The notes beneath the pieces are model-generated. The model saw only the letters and a program-made list of their open reading frames with translations, searched no databases and was not told the DNA's origin. Below are positions 62,314-64,000 of a DNA stretch of 64,000 nucleotides, in pieces. The stretch is from positions 248,001 to 312,000 of the forward strand of contig NZ_FNIY01000003.1 of assembly GCF_900104355.1 (NCBI RefSeq). The letters run 5' to 3'. The DNA comes from Phyllobacterium sp. OV277 (GTDB lineage: Bacteria > Pseudomonadota > Alphaproteobacteria > Rhizobiales > Rhizobiaceae). Positions within the stretch are counted from its first letter, which is position 1; every line of letters begins with the position of its first letter. The translations under genes and the position numbers were made by a program.

Positions 62314-62973
62314 TTAAACTTTCTTGAATAGGCGCACGAACAGACCCGCGAGGATCGCGAAGAGCGATTGAGGTTTTGCCGGTTGTTCTGGTGTGGGTTG
62401 TGGTGTGGCTGGTTCGACAGGTGCGGGAGTGATCGGCGCTGATTCTGCCGCCTTCACGCGGTCAAGAACCGCCTCGACTGTCTCAGGCTTCACCAGCGAC
62501 TTATTAAGGCCATCACCGGCATAGAAGGACTGTCCGCGACTGACGGGACGCGAACCGCCCTTTATGGCAGCCAGAACCGGGAAGGATGCCCATTCCTGCG
62601 CCAGCCGCTTGCCAAACTCGGTTCGGCTGATCGCGCCAGACATGAACGCTTCATATCCCCGGCGCTTCAAGAGATGATAGGCGAGCCGATCCTGAAAGCC
62701 GGCGTTAAACACTTGAGTACCAAGCAGGCCCAGCTCGCGCGACAAATCCTGTAGGGTCGCCCGCATGAACTGATAGCGTCCTGTCGCGGACGATCTGAAA
62801 GCCTTTGACCATGCTGGTTGAGCGTCAATTATATCGCCCAGCGTCATGCTGGTGATGGGCCTTCCGAGCTTACCCTGATTGTTGCCGTAGATCGTGCCAT
62901 AGCCTTTTGGCGCTTCGGTATCACCAATAAAGTCAAGCAGGATCGCCGCGCCCTTGGGTACGGTTCTGTCCAT
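62314..62973 (-). CDS. Phage endolysin (lambda-R-like muramidase/transglycosylase)
   Basis: The 219-residue enzyme has a catalytic Glu in FIGDTEAPKGYGTIYGNN (residue 20) and the family motifs SSATGRYQFMRATLQ and EWASFPVL. This is the layout of lambda-R-type lytic transglycosylases, which cut peptidoglycan. A Pro-rich linker leads to a short C-terminal hydrophobic tail (LFAILAGLFVRLFKKV). The tail is unusual and may tether the enzyme at the membrane until the holin acts. AAGGA precedes the ATG. Confidence 0.87.
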   Translation of the reverse strand: MDRTVPKGAAILLDFIGDTEAPKGYGTIYGNNQGKLGRPITSMTLGDIIDAQPAWSKAFRSSATGRYQFMRATLQDLSRELGLLGTQVFNAGFQDRLAYHLLKRRGYEAFMSGAISRTEFGKRLAQEWASFPVLAAIKGGSRPVSRGQSFYAGDGLNKSLVKPETVEAVLDRVKAAESAPITPAPVEPATPQPTPEQPAKPQSLFAILAGLFVRLFKKV

Positions 62974-63080
62974 GGTTAAATCCTTATTTAGATTTGGGAA
63001 TTAGCGTCGAAAGGCTGACCTCTGCCGAGACCAGTAGAATGGTCCGGTCCGCCTATGTATTGAGTAATTGGCGGGCCGGA

Positions 63081-63737
63081 TTAAACGGCAGCCGCTATCC
63101 AAGCGGAGGAAAGATCATCTTGCCATGCGTCGCCCCAAACCTTCGGGGCAACCAGCGCCATGAGAACCATATCCCACGTGAACATAGTAGAGTTGTTGAA
63201 CTGATTGCGGCAGGTTAGCTTTTTTGCTGTCGGCGTTACGGTTTCAATTCCCCCCATGAACTGATCAATCTTTCCAAGGCCATCAAGCAAGCTGTAAAAC
63301 TGATCAGGATCAAGTGCCAAACCCAATGGCGTAACCGGCGCTGAAACAATGGTGGCTCCATTCCAGCGCTTGCCATAAACTGTGCCGCCGGTGCCGCGTG
63401 TAAAGCCGAATGTTTCATCAATGCCCCAGATTGACACATCAGGGATTTGCGACTGTTCCGGATCGCTTTCCATGGAGATTATCGTGCCATCGTCCTGAAC
63501 GGCGATGTACCATGGATGAGGATATTGCTTGAACAGGTCGTGCCACTCAACGCCGTCCGCATTTCGCAAGACCATTATTAGAACATTACTGGTGCGTTCT
63601 GGTGAAATTACAATGCGTTGGGCTGGGGAGGTTATTACCCCATTTTCATCTCGCGTTTCCGGGATTTCCATTGTGACTTCAGGCGTCACGATAGAGATAG
63701 TTTCAATGGTGCTTCGCAATTTGCCGAAATGTTTCAT
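63081..63737 (-). CDS. Phage tail-region protein, unknown
   Basis: The 218-residue protein lies between the tail-fibre gene and the endolysin and is transcribed with them. It is mixed alpha/beta, with PETRDENGVITSPAQRIVIS and WGIDETFGFTRGTGGTVYGK. Position suggests a tail-fibre assembly or host-adhesion protein, but no family is recognised. The gap to the tail-fibre gene is 9 bases. Confidence 0.72.
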   Translation of the reverse strand: MKHFGKLRSTIETISIVTPEVTMEIPETRDENGVITSPAQRIVISPERTSNVLIMVLRNADGVEWHDLFKQYPHPWYIAVQDDGTIISMESDPEQSQIPDVSIWGIDETFGFTRGTGGTVYGKRWNGATIVSAPVTPLGLALDPDQFYSLLDGLGKIDQFMGGIETVTPTAKKLTCRNQFNNSTMFTWDMVLMALVAPKVWGDAWQDDLSSAWIAAAV

Positions 63738-63746
63738 CTCACTACC

Positions 63747-64000
63747 TCAATAATTGAAGGCGGCGTACCAGCCACCTTTGTTGGTGCAATAAAGTTGCGG
63801 CTGACGGGAGCCGAATAGAATACCAAACTGCCCTTGTCCGTTCTTGCTCATTCGAGTGAGGACGTAGCCTGACGTATGCAATTCTGTTGTTTGCGTCTGG
63901 TTGGTAGCGATTGCGACTTCGATATTACCGGCCATGCGGCTATCGATAATGCTGGCATTAATGGCGGCAGATTGAGCATTGCCAGCATAGGCTGACGCGC
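63747..64000 (-). CDS. Tail-fibre-type protein, C-terminal end (5' part beyond window)
   Basis: The minus-strand frame is open from the window edge to the stop at 63747. It includes AAINASIIDSRMAGNIEVAI and ends PQLYCTNKGGWYAAFNY, typical of the repeat-and-tip end of prophage tail fibres or spikes. The ATG at 63933-63935 is internal, not the start. The full length is unknown. Confidence 0.7.
   Translation of the reverse strand, partial: ASAYAGNAQSAAINASIIDSRMAGNIEVAIATNQTQTTELHTSGYVLTRMSKNGQGQFGILFGSRQPQLYCTNKGGWYAAFNY

Overview
The window looks like the chromosome of an alphaproteobacterium of the order Hyphomicrobiales (Rhizobiales), most likely near Phyllobacterium/Ochrobactrum/Brucella. 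The grounds are the fused-order choline-sulfate/betaine operon betI-betC-betA-betB, an MctP-type monocarboxylate permease with its small DUF3311 partner, a Rhizobium-type asparaginase, an AGE-fused mannose-1-phosphate guanylyltransferase, several DUF families common in this order, and moderately high G+C with palindromic intergenic mosaic repeats. This is a judgement from gene content; no search was run.

Positions 1-20 kb are housekeeping and metabolic genes: the start of an Fe-type superoxide dismutase, a branched-chain aminotransferase-like enzyme, a YkuD L,D-transpeptidase lipoprotein, an alpha/beta hydrolase, a HerA-like ATPase, the mctP locus, a DUF2778 protein, a 20-repeat Sel1 protein, an ABC-F ATPase, a divergent EF-G-like factor, a cold-shock protein and a BaiN/HI0933-type flavoprotein. 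Positions 20-34 kb hold many small, mostly monocistronic genes: exported proteins, small membrane proteins, two GNAT acetyltransferases, two GFA-type zinc proteins, cupin, SnoaL-like, DoxX, DUF2165 and GlsB proteins. One SnoaL-like gene is frameshifted.

Positions 34-54.5 kb are catabolic and envelope genes: both subunits of methylmalonyl-CoA mutase with corA, an orphan AbrB-type regulator, a GreA-like factor, a Tat-exported beta-helix protein, asparaginase, a thiolase, and the betICAB operon for converting choline sulfate or choline to glycine betaine. A TetR/serine-hydrolase divergon with paired operators and the ManC-AGE fusion follow.

A tRNA-Pro(CGG) gene at 54755-54831 marks the boundary with a more A+T-rich prophage or prophage-derived island that runs off the right edge. 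Reading from the right edge leftward on the minus strand it carries the end of a tail-fibre gene, a tail-associated protein, endolysin, holin, nested i-/o-spanins and a DUF1515 protein, and then a two-gene pair. Between this late cassette and the tRNA lies accessory cargo: an apparent tripartite hicA-hicB-SecB-like toxin-antitoxin-chaperone operon with its own dyad operator, and an unrecognised A+T-rich two-gene operon (56580-58093). It also holds several gene relics, a large HTH/coiled-coil protein and an excisionase-like HTH protein. The two cargo operons are the best candidates for an under-described system, probably in phage defence or prophage maintenance.

Three related sets of palindromic mosaic repeats lie at 6.3-6.75 kb, 44.4-44.8 kb and 48.65-48.8 kb. 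The last sits inside the bet operon between betA and betB.
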